The notes under the pieces are model-generated. The model did no database searches and had not been told where the DNA came from. It was given only the letters and a program-made list of their open reading frames with translations. Position numbers and translations under genes: made by a program. Shown here piece after piece: positions 1 to 7,723 of a stretch of 44,477 nt of DNA; the stretch's first letter is position 1, and every line of letters begins with the position of its first letter. This stretch comes from a virus: IMG/VR virus record IMGVR_UViG_3300032523_001495, positions 1 to 44,477 of that record, one strand, 5' to 3'.

Positions 1-752
1 CCCTTGTGCCGTGGCGTTCTCGGCTTCGTGGGGAGCACGGTCGTGCCATAGTGCCGGCAGAAGTCTTCGAGCTTCGGGTTGAGCTCGGGGTCAAACCAGT
101 CGGCCTTGAGCACCCCGGCCTTGAGGTTGTCGATCACGATCGTGTGGGGTACGCCCCCAAAGTGCTCGAAGGCGTTCTCCAAGCATTGGATGAAGTCGTC
201 TGTTGACTGGGTGAAGACCGCCTCGCTATAGCCTCGGCGAGAGTGCGAGAGGATGACCCGGATCACATGCGTCTTGCGTCGTCTGCCATCGGGCCCAATG
301 ACCGGCGCGCCCGTGCCAAAGTCCACCTGGGCCTCGAACCCAGGCCGGCTCTCCATCCGCCGGAACGGCACGGGCGTGGCGGCCCCGTGCTTCTTGAGCA
401 GTCGCCGCACGCTGTCGTAGCTGACCGCAGCGGCGGCAGGATGCTCGACCGGGAGGTCTTGATGGATCCGCTTGGCCGACAGCCCTCGCTCCCGCTGCTC
501 GAGAAGCCACGCGAGCCAAGGGCTCGCCGCGCTCGCCTGGCTCCGCGGCGAGCCGGTCGGCGGCTCAAAACCGGCCACCTCCGGGCCGGACGGCGCGCCA
601 AAACCGGCCACGCCCCCCTCGGACCCGGCCGGGGAAATCGGCGCGCTGGCCGGTTTTGAAACCGGCTCACGGCCCAGTCGCAGGCGCTTCGAATCGCCCA
701 ACGCGGCATTCTTCGAAAAGACTTGAAGACTTGCCCTGAGCCACCGCCGTTT
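1..752 (-). pseudogene. istA: IS21-family transposase IstA fragment, cut by the window edge
   Basis: A minus-strand frame is open from 752 to the left edge. It reads as the middle of an IS21-type IstA transposase: a helical segment with WLLEQRERGLSAKRIHQDL, a second DNA-binding segment with SYDSVRRLLKKHG, then the start of the DDE catalytic core with EAQVDFG (first Asp) and HTIVIDNLKAGV (second Asp). The C-terminal half lies outside the window. The usual N-terminal helix-turn-helix is not recognisable: the frame is closed by a TGA at 753-755 and has no convincing start. A Pro/Gly-rich linker (about 545-665 on the plus strand) repeats the residues VAGF and contains palindromic DNA. No IstB partner is visible. 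I read it as a remnant rather than an active element. The family call is firm, the pseudogene status less so. Confidence 0.75.
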
Positions 753-866
753 TCATCGGGGTTCGTTTGTTCAGCCGCGCAAGACTTGGCGACGCGACGC
801 GAGCCGCGAGGGCCTGGCGGGAGTGGCGGCGACAAGAGTCGACAGTTGGCATAGCCGCCGTCTCAG

Positions 867-1247
867 TCACTCCGCGACGACGCTCCGAAGCCGGTAGACG
901 TTTGATCCCCGCCCCTTGCCGCCCTGTCGCACGACATCGACAAGGCCCTTCTCGCGGAGGCTCCGCAAAGCGACTGTGACCGTAGCACGACGGCAGCCGC
1001 AGGTGCGGGCCAGGCTCGCGTAGGAAGTGCGGGCCAGGCCGTGGCGGCTGTCGCGCCAGAGTACGAACCAGACAAGCGCCGCCGTTCGAGTCAGCGAACG
1101 CATCGTGACATCGACGAAGGAATTGATCTCACCGAACCTGTCGGCGGTGTGTCGCTTCCGAGGAACGCGGCGGCCAGGCGGCGGGGCCGGTGCCTCGTCA
1201 CTCTCCGGTTCGAGTGGGGCGAGTGTTTTCCCAGCGGGGATAATCAT
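867..1247 (-). CDS. Winged-helix DNA-binding protein
   Basis: A 126-residue protein. The first 40 or so residues are a Pro/Arg-rich arm. The rest reads as a winged helix-turn-helix: a helix around TAALVWFVLWRDSR, a recognition region SYASLARTCGCRRATVTVAL and a wing ending GLVDVVRQGGKGRGSN. The layout resembles small replication-accessory or MarR-like helix-turn-helix proteins of phage early regions. It is the last gene of the minus-strand operon, and its start overlaps the helicase gene by 50 nt. The ATG at 1247 is preceded by a GGAG-type ribosome binding site, which supports this long overlap. It could be a transcription regulator or a replication-initiation accessory; nothing in the sequence decides between these. 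Confidence 0.75.
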   Translation of the reverse strand: MIIPAGKTLAPLEPESDEAPAPPPGRRVPRKRHTADRFGEINSFVDVTMRSLTRTAALVWFVLWRDSRHGLARTSYASLARTCGCRRATVTVALRSLREKGLVDVVRQGGKGRGSNVYRLRSVVAE

Positions 1248-2109
1248 GGGCTTCCTGCTCCTCGATGTCGGCCTCGTCGCGAGCGGCGCGGATCGAGAAA
1301 TCCTGGTGTTTGCGGTCGAAGCGCAGGTGGAGATCGGTGGGTTTGCCGTGGCGGCATTTCAGATGCTTGAGGACGAGTGTCCCAGGCTTGTTGTCGGCGA
1401 CCGGAGCAAGGATAAAGGCATCATCCGCGCCGAACTCAAGTTCACTAGACTCCCTGAACGACGCGAGGTTCAGTCCTTTGCCGCCGTATGACGATCGGCC
1501 CTTCTCGTCTTTCGAGCGGCCAACGGCGGAGAGGGCGATCACGACGAGGCCCAGCGAAGCGAAACGTCGGAGGTCGTCCATCACCTTCGCAACCCGAGCC
1601 CGCGACTCGGTCTCCTTGCCAGGAGCCGTGAACCTCTGGACGTAGTCGATCACGATGATGTCGGCCGCGTGGGCATGGGCCGTCATGGCGACGTTGTCGA
1701 GGCTGAAGGGCGAGTCCAGGAACGCAATCCGCTCGGCGATGCTCTCCAGAGTCTCGATGCCCGCGTCGATTCGCTCTTTGTGCGCGGCGGTGAGCCGTCG
1801 ATGCCGGATCGTCTCGGCGGGAACGCCGGAAAGCCGCGAGAGTTGCCGGTCGAGTAGGGCCGCCGGCGACATCTCGCAGTTCGCGATGAGGGCTCGTTTG
1901 TCAGGGTTGAGTCGGAGCCCCTCGACGACGCATTGCGTAATGAAGGCAGTTTTTCCCGCCCCAGGCGCTCCTCCAACGAGGGCGACATGGCCGGGAATCA
2001 GAAGCGGCTGCTGGAACTGGTGGGAGATGATTTCCGGCCGGCGCCCGCTGCGGAGGTCGTCCCGCCAGTTCGTGATCGCGTCGGTGCCGGTGAAGAATGC
2101 CGCTGTCAT
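1198..2109 (-). CDS. DnaB/RecA-fold replicative helicase-like ATPase
   Basis: A 303-residue protein consisting almost entirely of a RecA-like ATPase core. Walker A is GGAPGAGKT near residue 46. The Walker B strand is IIVIDYVQ near residue 150, and a following segment GLVVIALSAVGRSKDEKGR matches the sensor region of DnaB-type helicases. The C-terminal part (LKHLKCRHGKPTDLHLRFD) is also typical of the DnaB C-terminal domain. The N-terminal DnaG-binding domain of full DnaB is absent, so this is a short phage-type helicase acting at the fork. It starts within an ATGA overlap with the primase stop codon, which suggests coupled translation and joint action of the two proteins. Confidence 0.85.
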   Translation of the reverse strand: MTAAFFTGTDAITNWRDDLRSGRRPEIISHQFQQPLLIPGHVALVGGAPGAGKTAFITQCVVEGLRLNPDKRALIANCEMSPAALLDRQLSRLSGVPAETIRHRRLTAAHKERIDAGIETLESIAERIAFLDSPFSLDNVAMTAHAHAADIIVIDYVQRFTAPGKETESRARVAKVMDDLRRFASLGLVVIALSAVGRSKDEKGRSSYGGKGLNLASFRESSELEFGADDAFILAPVADNKPGTLVLKHLKCRHGKPTDLHLRFDRKHQDFSIRAARDEADIEEQEAHDYPRWENTRPTRTGE

Positions 2110-3068
2110 ACTGCGCCTCGGGCGTGTCCATCGGTGATCTGTTTTTGAACGTCGCTCGGACGCAGGCCGGACTCACGGCCTACGTCGGTCAAAAGTTCCA
2201 GGGCCAGGGAGAGGCTTGCGCCGCACTCCCCGAGATTCGCGGCGGCCGAGTACAGATGCCGGTGCCGGTTGCCCTCGTCGAGATGCTCACCTCGGAGGAC
2301 GCCCTTTGTCAGCCGTGTCAGACGAGCGTCTTGATTCGTCGCAGTCGCTCGCTCGTTATCGATCCTCGCGGCTTCGGCCGCTGCGGTTTGCCATTCCTGG
2401 AGGAGCGGGGCCGACCTCGACTCGACGGGAGCCGGGATCGGGGTGATCCGGGGTCGCTTCGCCAGTTCCTGAATCTCTCCGAGTCCCAGACGATCGAGTG
2501 CCGCCACCGTAAGCGGAATCTTGAACAGCCCCGTGGAAGGGTGTCGGGAGTTCGGCGCTCGGAACATCGTGACGCGGCTATAGATAGAGGAATCGATCTT
2601 GACCGTCGCCTCGGCCGCGATCCGTTCCGCGAACAGCCTGGTCACCCGCGAGAAGTTGACGCCCGGTGTCGGAGCCCACAGAGCCGTCGGCAAAGTGACG
2701 TGAAACCCCTTGCTGCCGGAGTAGAAGGCCTGAATCGCGGCGGTTGGCGTCTCGAAGGTCTCCTCCAGGACGCCGGCGAGCGTTCGTGCGTCCGTCAACG
2801 CTTGCGAGATGTCGCCCTCACGGTCGATGTCGAACGCGACGAGCGTTGCGAATGTCTGGCCCTCGAACCCGGCCGGGGAGCCTCCTGCCGCGAGGTGTTC
2901 GACCATTTCTGATGAGAACGTGAATGCCGAGAGATATGCCTCTCGCTCGACCTGGGCTCGGGACTCACAGGCCAGGTACGAGGCGTAGGCTTCTTGCCAC
3001 GGCACCCTGCGTCTCTGACCTGTGAGCCGCCCGAGAACACGGAGACCGACGTCGAACTCGCTCAGCAC
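2106..3068 (-). CDS. Archaeo-eukaryotic-type DNA primase
   Basis: About 320 residues if translation starts at the GTG at 3066-3068, which overlaps the TGA of the upstream gene; the frame is open further upstream but that part is an Arg-rich shadow. The core shows primase small-subunit (AEP) signatures: VAFDIDREG with the metal-binding Asp pair, SGSKGFHVTLP (the nucleotide-binding GxKGxH motif) and a downstream region with DSSIYSRVTMFRAPNSRH and TGLFKIPL. The C-terminal 100 residues (LTKGVLRGEHLDEGNRHRH and on) resemble the helical C-terminal part of phage primases. It would make primers for the helicase encoded next to it. No DNA polymerase gene lies in this window, so host polymerase is probably used. 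Confidence 0.82.
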   Translation of the reverse strand: MLSEFDVGLRVLGRLTGQRRRVPWQEAYASYLACESRAQVEREAYLSAFTFSSEMVEHLAAGGSPAGFEGQTFATLVAFDIDREGDISQALTDARTLAGVLEETFETPTAAIQAFYSGSKGFHVTLPTALWAPTPGVNFSRVTRLFAERIAAEATVKIDSSIYSRVTMFRAPNSRHPSTGLFKIPLTVAALDRLGLGEIQELAKRPRITPIPAPVESRSAPLLQEWQTAAAEAARIDNERATATNQDARLTRLTKGVLRGEHLDEGNRHRHLYSAAANLGECGASLSLALELLTDVGRESGLRPSDVQKQITDGHARGAV

Positions 3069-3694
3069 AGGTGGCTCCCCGCTAGGCTGTCGTCGCGGTG
3101 CATTGCACGCCAGTCGCCGTTGTACTCCGCGAGCAGAGCGTCGGACTCTTCGGTGATCAGCCCGGCGTCTCGCATCAGGCCCTGGTTGAACTCGTCGAGG
3201 TCGCTTGGGACGAGGCCGTACTCCAGCAACTCGAAGATGCTGAGCGGGTCGTCGGCTTCCTCGACAACGTAGACCGAGTTCTGAAAAACGACGCAGTTTG
3301 GACTTGGGTCTCGCCACTGCGGCGTCCAGCCGAGGTCTCGGAGCGTGAACGAATCCTCATCGATCGGCGGAGCCTCCGGCCCGAAGGCCTGACGCAGATA
3401 GGCCAGTTCATCGGCTGCTGCGGGGAAGAGTTCGCCGAAGGGCGCTTCGGACAAGACACATGAGTACAAGGCCGCATCAACCGCGAGCAACGTGTTCCGC
3501 GACCGACTCGCGGCGCAGTACATGACGGCCTTCGCCGTCCCGACTTGCTCCTCATACGTTCGGAGCGTCGGCACTACCTCCGCGAGATAGAGCCGCTCTT
3601 GATGCCGAATCGCGGCCGACTGGGCGAGCAAGACTTCGCAGAAACAGCGGTTGGTGTTTACCAGGGACGCCGTAGGCCCGATGATCAGATTCAT
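3062..3694 (-). CDS. Hypothetical early-region protein
   Basis: A 210-residue acidic, soluble protein with no motif I recognise. It has no signal peptide or membrane segment. The start ATG overlaps the stop of the DUF669-like gene (ATGA) and the end overlaps the primase start by 7 nt, so it is translationally coupled within the replication operon. Its codon pattern matches the neighbours, so it is a real gene. A role in replication or recombination is suggested only by its position between a putative single-stranded-DNA protein and the primase. Confidence 0.7.
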   Translation of the reverse strand: MNLIIGPTASLVNTNRCFCEVLLAQSAAIRHQERLYLAEVVPTLRTYEEQVGTAKAVMYCAASRSRNTLLAVDAALYSCVLSEAPFGELFPAAADELAYLRQAFGPEAPPIDEDSFTLRDLGWTPQWRDPSPNCVVFQNSVYVVEEADDPLSIFELLEYGLVPSDLDEFNQGLMRDAGLITEESDALLAEYNGDWRAMHRDDSLAGSHLC

Positions 3695-4179
3695 GAGTGA
3701 CGCTCCTTCATTGAAGCAGATGGGGGTTGGGAAAAATCAGGATCAACTGTGGGGTCGGCGACCCGACCCACGATGGCGAACGAGCGGATGCGATTCCGTT
3801 CGATCCCGTCGTCGTCGGCGTACTTCACGACCGTGACCTCGGCCACCTGGCCGGGAGGGAACGGACTGTCGAGCCGCGAGACGCCAAGTTTGACGAGGTC
3901 GCGCTTCGACATCGGCATGGCCGCTGGTGTGAGCCAGCAGTCAAGACGAAGCCGAACATTGCGATGCTCGCCCTCGTCGATGCAGAAGGTGACCCGGTAG
4001 CCCGGAGTGCCGCCCCGGCTCTTATGGAGTTCGCCGGAGACCGCCAGACAGCGGTACTTGCCCGCCGGGATAGCCGCCGAGTCGCTCGCCGCTTCGGCCG
4101 CGTCGAACTGCTGGGCAAGATCGGCGATCTCATCACCGCCGTACATCGCCGCGAGTCGATCAAGATTTCTCTGGTTCAT
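3691..4179 (-). CDS. DUF669-like protein, probable ssDNA-binding replication factor
   Basis: A 162-residue protein starting at the ATG at 4177-4179, with a strong AAGGAGG site 8 nt upstream. After a 35-residue helical start comes a beta-rich domain: IPAGKYRCLAVSGELHKSR, YRVTFCIDEGEHRNVRLRLD and QVAEVTVVKYADDDG. This layout of PxGxY followed by long strands resembles the DUF669 family, small phage proteins usually found beside recombination or primase genes and thought to bind single-stranded DNA. The family assignment is by pattern only. It overlaps the small HTH gene upstream by ATGA and the unknown gene downstream by ATGA. Confidence 0.6.
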   Translation of the reverse strand: MNQRNLDRLAAMYGGDEIADLAQQFDAAEAASDSAAIPAGKYRCLAVSGELHKSRGGTPGYRVTFCIDEGEHRNVRLRLDCWLTPAAMPMSKRDLVKLGVSRLDSPFPPGQVAEVTVVKYADDDGIERNRIRSFAIVGRVADPTVDPDFSQPPSASMKERHS

Positions 4180-4364
4180 CGCTGGGCCTCCTTGGACTTG
4201 CGCCGGAGAGCCTCGTCGATCGCCACTGGGTTCCAGCGACGCAGCCGCCCGATTGCGAGCGGCTTGGGGATGTCGCCGTTTTTTACCATTGTCGCCAGGG
4301 TTCTGGTCGAGACACCGAGCAGACTGGCGAGTCCTGCGGCATCGAGCAAACGCGGTTCTTTCAC
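4176..4364 (-). CDS. Small excisionase/MerR-type helix-turn-helix protein
   Basis: A 62-residue protein and the first gene of the minus-strand operon. It shows the HTH_17/excisionase pattern: LLDAAGLASLLGVSTRTL, a turn, then GDIPKPLAIGRLRRWNP, where the Arg-x-x-x-W-P segment is typical of the wing. The GTG at 4362-4364 is chosen as start because a GGAG site sits 8 nt upstream; a longer reading frame exists but looks non-coding. It may act as excisionase with the integrase encoded at the other end of the prophage, or as the operon's own regulator. Confidence 0.75.
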   Translation of the reverse strand: MKEPRLLDAAGLASLLGVSTRTLATMVKNGDIPKPLAIGRLRRWNPVAIDEALRRKSKEAQR

Positions 4365-4630
4365 TTTGAAACTCCGTGTTACAGAGGACGTGACAAACCC
4401 CGACAGCAACGTGCTGCAAGGGCCTATCTCTTTTCTGCCACATTTGGCCGCGCGACCTAAAGTAGCGCCGAGAAAAAAATTTCTGGCCGAGCAAATGGCG
4501 GCGACTTGAGGTTGCAAGTCGGCGGGGCGGCAAGTCACGCGACCCGACGTCCGAGGTCACTGCGGTGGGGGGGTCGGGTCGCGGCCGAGTCGGCCGCTGG
4601 CTTCGCGAGATCGACTCCGAGTTCGTGCTA

Positions 4631-4652
4631 GCGACTGCCGACAGGCAGTCGC
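4631..4652. repeat. Perfect 9-bp inverted repeat
   Basis: GCGACTGCC and GGCAGTCGC are separated by the tetraloop GACA. There is no T-run on either side, so it is more likely an operator or origin hairpin than a terminator. Confidence 0.7.
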
Positions 4653-4730
4653 AGTTATGGTGGTTTATGGAATGGGGCTCGCTTTGCTGGCCCAGGTAGG
4701 TACGCTAACCGCGCCGCTATGACCTCGCGT

Positions 4731-4868
4731 GATCGACGAGAGCGGAACACCCGCAGCGACACCAGCGGTGGCAGTCTCGGGCCGGGCTCCCCGGCGCGGG
4801 ATCGACGAGAGCGGAACAACGGCAGCGACTCCAGCGGTCGCAGTCGCGATCCGGCGGCGCGAGCGACT
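4731..4868. repeat. Two tandem copies of a 69-nt unit
   Basis: A unit beginning GATCGACGAGAGCGGAAC starts at 4731 and again at 4800. The first 46 nt of each unit are nearly identical, and the remainder has diverged. The period is 23 codons, but neither strand gives a convincing protein. Iteron-like or simple duplication are both possible. Confidence 0.65.
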
Positions 4869-5046
4869 CGTCATGGCCAGCAACGCCAGCCGCGACGACC
4901 CGACGTGAGCCAGGCTGGCCTCGCCATCGCCACGCTTGAGGCCTCTAGCAGGCCCCAGGAAGCCCGATCTTGCCTGAAGAGTGTCCCCAGTCGCCTGAAC
5001 TTGTTACAGGTCAAATTTGGGGCTCTCGTCGAAATACTTCGCTCTC

Positions 5047-5188
5047 CCTATATACAGGATTTTCCAGAGGTAAAAAGTAGAGGTTTAAGAGGTTTAACCC
5101 CCAAAATCGGGAATATCCTATCGAAAAACAAGGAAAATTTGTCCTATATACCTATGCTGCGAGAAAGGTTTAGGACAGGTTTAAGAGG
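5047..5188. repeat. Two copies of a two-block element with exact 25-nt spacing
   Basis: Block 1 (CCTATATAC) lies at 5047-5055 and 5143-5151. Block 2 (AGGTTTAAGAGG) lies at 5081-5092 and 5177-5188. In both copies exactly 25 nt of unrelated sequence separate the blocks, and the copies are 96 nt apart. The shorter motif AGGTTTA occurs twice more, at 5090-5096 and 5166-5172. The island is far more AT-rich than its surroundings, as expected of a promoter, operator or replication-origin region. Confidence 0.7.
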
Positions 5189-5635
5189 CCTAAGAAATCT
5201 GCTGGCTCGATCGCCAGTTTTTGAGCATGGGCGATGCCCTCCCATGCAGAACTTCAGCGATCTTGCGAGACGCGCTCCTGGCGACCAGAGCAAGAGCCAC
5301 ATCCCACCACTTGGTTCTGCGAGCCCCTCTCGCCAGGCGAGGCCACTGCTCATGTGGCCATGTCACCAACAACAAGTCATCGCGACGAGAAGCCTGTCGA
5401 ATCGAAGGCTCTCTGCCCCAGCGCATCGAGGCTTGAGTCGCTCGCGAGGAATCCTCGAAATCAAGTCTTCCCAACTTTACTGGCGATCCAAGTCTCGTCA
5501 TGATGAACAGAGGCACCCACCCCCAGGGAGTCTCTTCGCGAAAGTCGAATGGGCAGGAAGACCCTGCGGACTCGCTTGCGTGAGCGCCTGCGGAATTTTT
5601 GGGGGGGTGTTTTCACGGCCGAAAACCGCAATTTC

Positions 5636-6100
5636 ATGGGACGCACCCCGCAGCCCACCAGTCTCAAGATCATTCGCGGCAACCCGGGCCAGCGAGCCCT
5701 GAACGCCGCCGAGCCGCAGGCTCCTCCGGCCGATCTGACCCCGCCCGACTGCCTCGACCCATCCGGGATCGAAGTCTGGAACGAGACCGCGCCGCTCCTG
5801 GCGAGGATGGGCGTTTTCACCCAGGTCGACCGCCGACTCCTGACTCGCTACTGCCTGCTCCAAGAACAGTTCGCCCATGTTCTGAAGCACGTTCGAGAAA
5901 ACGGCATGACGCAACTGACCCAGACCGGATATTCGCAACTGACAGCGGAGGGCGCGCTGTTCAAGGGCCTGCCAGCGGAACTCCTGCGGATCGAGCAGCA
6001 GTTCGGAATGACTCCAGCAGCCCGATCAACCCTGAAGGTGAGCAATGCCGCTACCCAAGAAAACCCGCTTGCCGCGTTTATCACGAAGCGAAGCGGTTGA
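5636..6100 (+). CDS. Terminase small subunit (P27 family-like)
   Basis: About 154 residues from the ATG at 5636. The N-terminus reads GRTPQPTSLKIIRGNPGQR, the hallmark start of P27-type small terminase subunits, followed by a helical body (LLARMGVFTQVDRRLLTRYC and LTAEGALFKGLPAELLRIEQQ) and FGMTPAARSTLKV near the end. It recognises phage DNA and guides the large subunit in packaging. No clear ribosome binding site precedes the ATG; the start is chosen because the family begins just before this motif. The frame is open upstream to 5549, but that part is not conserved in character. The end overlaps the large-subunit gene by 56 nt. Confidence 0.82.
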   Translation: MGRTPQPTSLKIIRGNPGQRALNAAEPQAPPADLTPPDCLDPSGIEVWNETAPLLARMGVFTQVDRRLLTRYCLLQEQFAHVLKHVRENGMTQLTQTGYSQLTAEGALFKGLPAELLRIEQQFGMTPAARSTLKVSNAATQENPLAAFITKRSG

Positions 6101-7723
6101 GCAGGGGAAGTCGTTCTACTTCCACGCCGAGAAGGCCCAGCACGCGGTGGACTTCTTCGAGAAGTTCTTAGTCCACTCCAAGGGCAAGTTCGCAGGCCAG
6201 CCGTTCACGCTCCTCGAATGGCAGAAGACTGAGGTCATCGAGGAACTCTTCGGGTGGATGAGAGTGGACACCGACACTCGGAAGTTCCGGGTCGGGTTCA
6301 TCGAGGTGCCCAAAAAAAATGGCGCCTTGGCCCTCGCAGCCTAGCGCTGCGGGGGCCAAGGTGACCAGGCAAATCGACCCTCCTCTCTGGAATCGGCCTG
6401 TACATGACCGTGGCCGACGGCGAGCCGGCCGCCGAGTGTTTCGGATGCGCAACCAGCCGCGAACAGGCCTCGATCGTCTACAAGCAAATGAAGGAACTGG
6501 TGCAGGCCAGCCCCCACCTGTCCCAGTTACTGGAGGTTGTCGAGTCTCGCAAGACGATCGCCTGCTCGCCCACCAACTCCTTCTGGCGAGTCATTTCTTC
6601 TGACGCTGGTCGCCAGGAAGGACTCAATATCCACTCGCTCTGCTACGACGAAATCCATCAGGCCAAGGACAGGAAACTGTGGGGTGCGGTTCGCTATGGC
6701 GGCATCTCTCGAAGTCAGAGCCTCATCCTGGCGATCACCACAGCCGGCACCGATCGGGCGAGCGTCTGCTACGAGTTGCACGAGCACGCCTTGAAGTGCA
6801 TGGCCGATCCGACGTGCGACGATCAGTTCTTTGCCTTCGTCGCGGGAGCCACGATCGAAGACGATTACCGAGACCCCGAGGTCTGGAGACTCGCGAATCC
6901 ATCGTTTGGTGCCACGATGGACGAGGAGTCGTTTAAGGCCGACGTCCGCGACGCCGAGGGCTCGAAGGCCAGACTGGCGGACTTTCTTCGATACCGGCTC
7001 AACGTCTGGGTGCAGGGCTCGAACAAGTTCGTTGACCTGACCCGGTGGGAGCGTTGCAAGCGAGGCTACCCGACGCCAGACACGAAGCGAGAGTGGTTCC
7101 TGGGACTCGATTTAGCGACCACCTGGGATGTGAACGCCCTCGTGGCCGTCTCGAAGGCGATCGACGAAGAGACGGGCGACGAGGTTTTCGACGTCATCTG
7201 TCGGTTCTGGATACCGGAGGACAACGCTGCCCAGCGGCGAGACGAGGTGCCTTACGTCATGTGGGCTCGCGATCCCCGGGTGGGCCTGACGCTTACGCCC
7301 GGCGACACCTGCGACTATGAGTTCATCCGGCGCGACATTCTGGAGTTTGCCAAGAAGCATCAAGTCGTGAAGATCGCGACCGACCCCTACAACGCCCATC
7401 ATCTCCAGCAGCAACTTCAGGCGGAGGGATTGTGCGTGTTAGGCTTCTCGCAGACCCACAATTCGCTCAATCACCCGACGAAACTCTTGGACACGCTAAT
7501 CGCCCAAGGTCGGCTGCGAACTGGGGACAATCCGATCCTCAACAACCATGCCGCCAACTGCGTTCTGCGAACGAACTCAGATGGCTACATCAAAATCCAG
7601 AAGCCCGCCCCCATGAGTTCGGCAAGAGTTGACGGGATGGCGGCTTTGACGATGGCGATCGCGCTGGCGGCCGATGCGTCGGCCGGTTCGCGAAGGCCCG
7701 ACCCGGAGATCATTGTCCTATGA
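6045..7723 (+). CDS. Terminase large subunit, interrupted by a 47-nt segment in Walker A
   Basis: The ATG at 6045 has an AAGGTGA site upstream. The first part (6045-6323) is an N-terminal ATPase region ending FIEVPKKNG; in frame it then runs into TAG at 6342-6344. The rest continues in another frame from AAA at 6371 as KSTLLSGIGLYMTVADGEP. Joining GGC (6321-6323) to AAA (6371) gives a normal 543-residue large terminase with intact Walker A (PKKNGKST), Walker B (LCYDEIHQ) and nuclease Asp motifs (GLDLATTW, ATDPYNAHH, ARVDGMAAL). It pumps DNA into the prohead and cuts concatemers. No single frameshift can repair the gene: frame 0 stops at 6342 and the downstream frame has a TGA at 6362-6364. 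Either the segment is skipped or removed, or the gene is dead. The ATGA at the end couples it to the portal gene. Confidence 0.85.
6324..6370 (+). other. 47-nt palindromic segment splitting the terminase P-loop codons
   Basis: It lies exactly between the Gly and Lys codons of the Walker A motif. Positions 6325-6340 pair with 6346-6361 (16 bp, one G-U pair). The 5-nt loop CTAGC carries the in-frame stop UAG at 6342-6344. The codon before the segment is GGC (6321-6323) and the segment ends with GGC (6368-6370), so the flanks look either like a 3-bp target duplication or like matched take-off and landing codons. Eight A residues precede the first GGC codon. Confidence 0.85.

Larger units (their letters stand above)
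4365..5635. other. Non-coding divergent control region
   Basis: About 1.27 kb separates the minus-strand early operon from the plus-strand head operon. Long open frames cross it, but they are Arg/Ser-rich, lack ribosome binding sites and show no protein motif. It holds, in order, a perfect 9-bp hairpin (4631-4652), a 69-nt tandem repeat (4731-4868), a clearly AT-rich island (about 5000-5200) with two copies of a bipartite element, and a GC-rich stretch up to the small terminase gene. Promoters for both operons and possibly the replication origin should lie here. I could not assign -35/-10 boxes with confidence. Confidence 0.6.

Noticed and set aside
753-866. Left attachment site matching the region near 43230-43440
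   Set aside because: No direct repeat of useful length could be found by eye between the two ends; a computed comparison would be needed.
4719-5702. A 327-codon open frame across the intergenic region
   Set aside because: Arg/Ser-rich composition, crosses an AT-rich island and tandem repeats, has no ribosome binding site and overlaps the start of the small terminase in another frame.
6312-6344. Poly-A slippage as the explanation for the broken terminase
   Set aside because: The frame needed downstream has a TGA at 6362-6364 inside the segment, and the third frame leads to an unrelated protein; only a 47-nt skip restores the gene.
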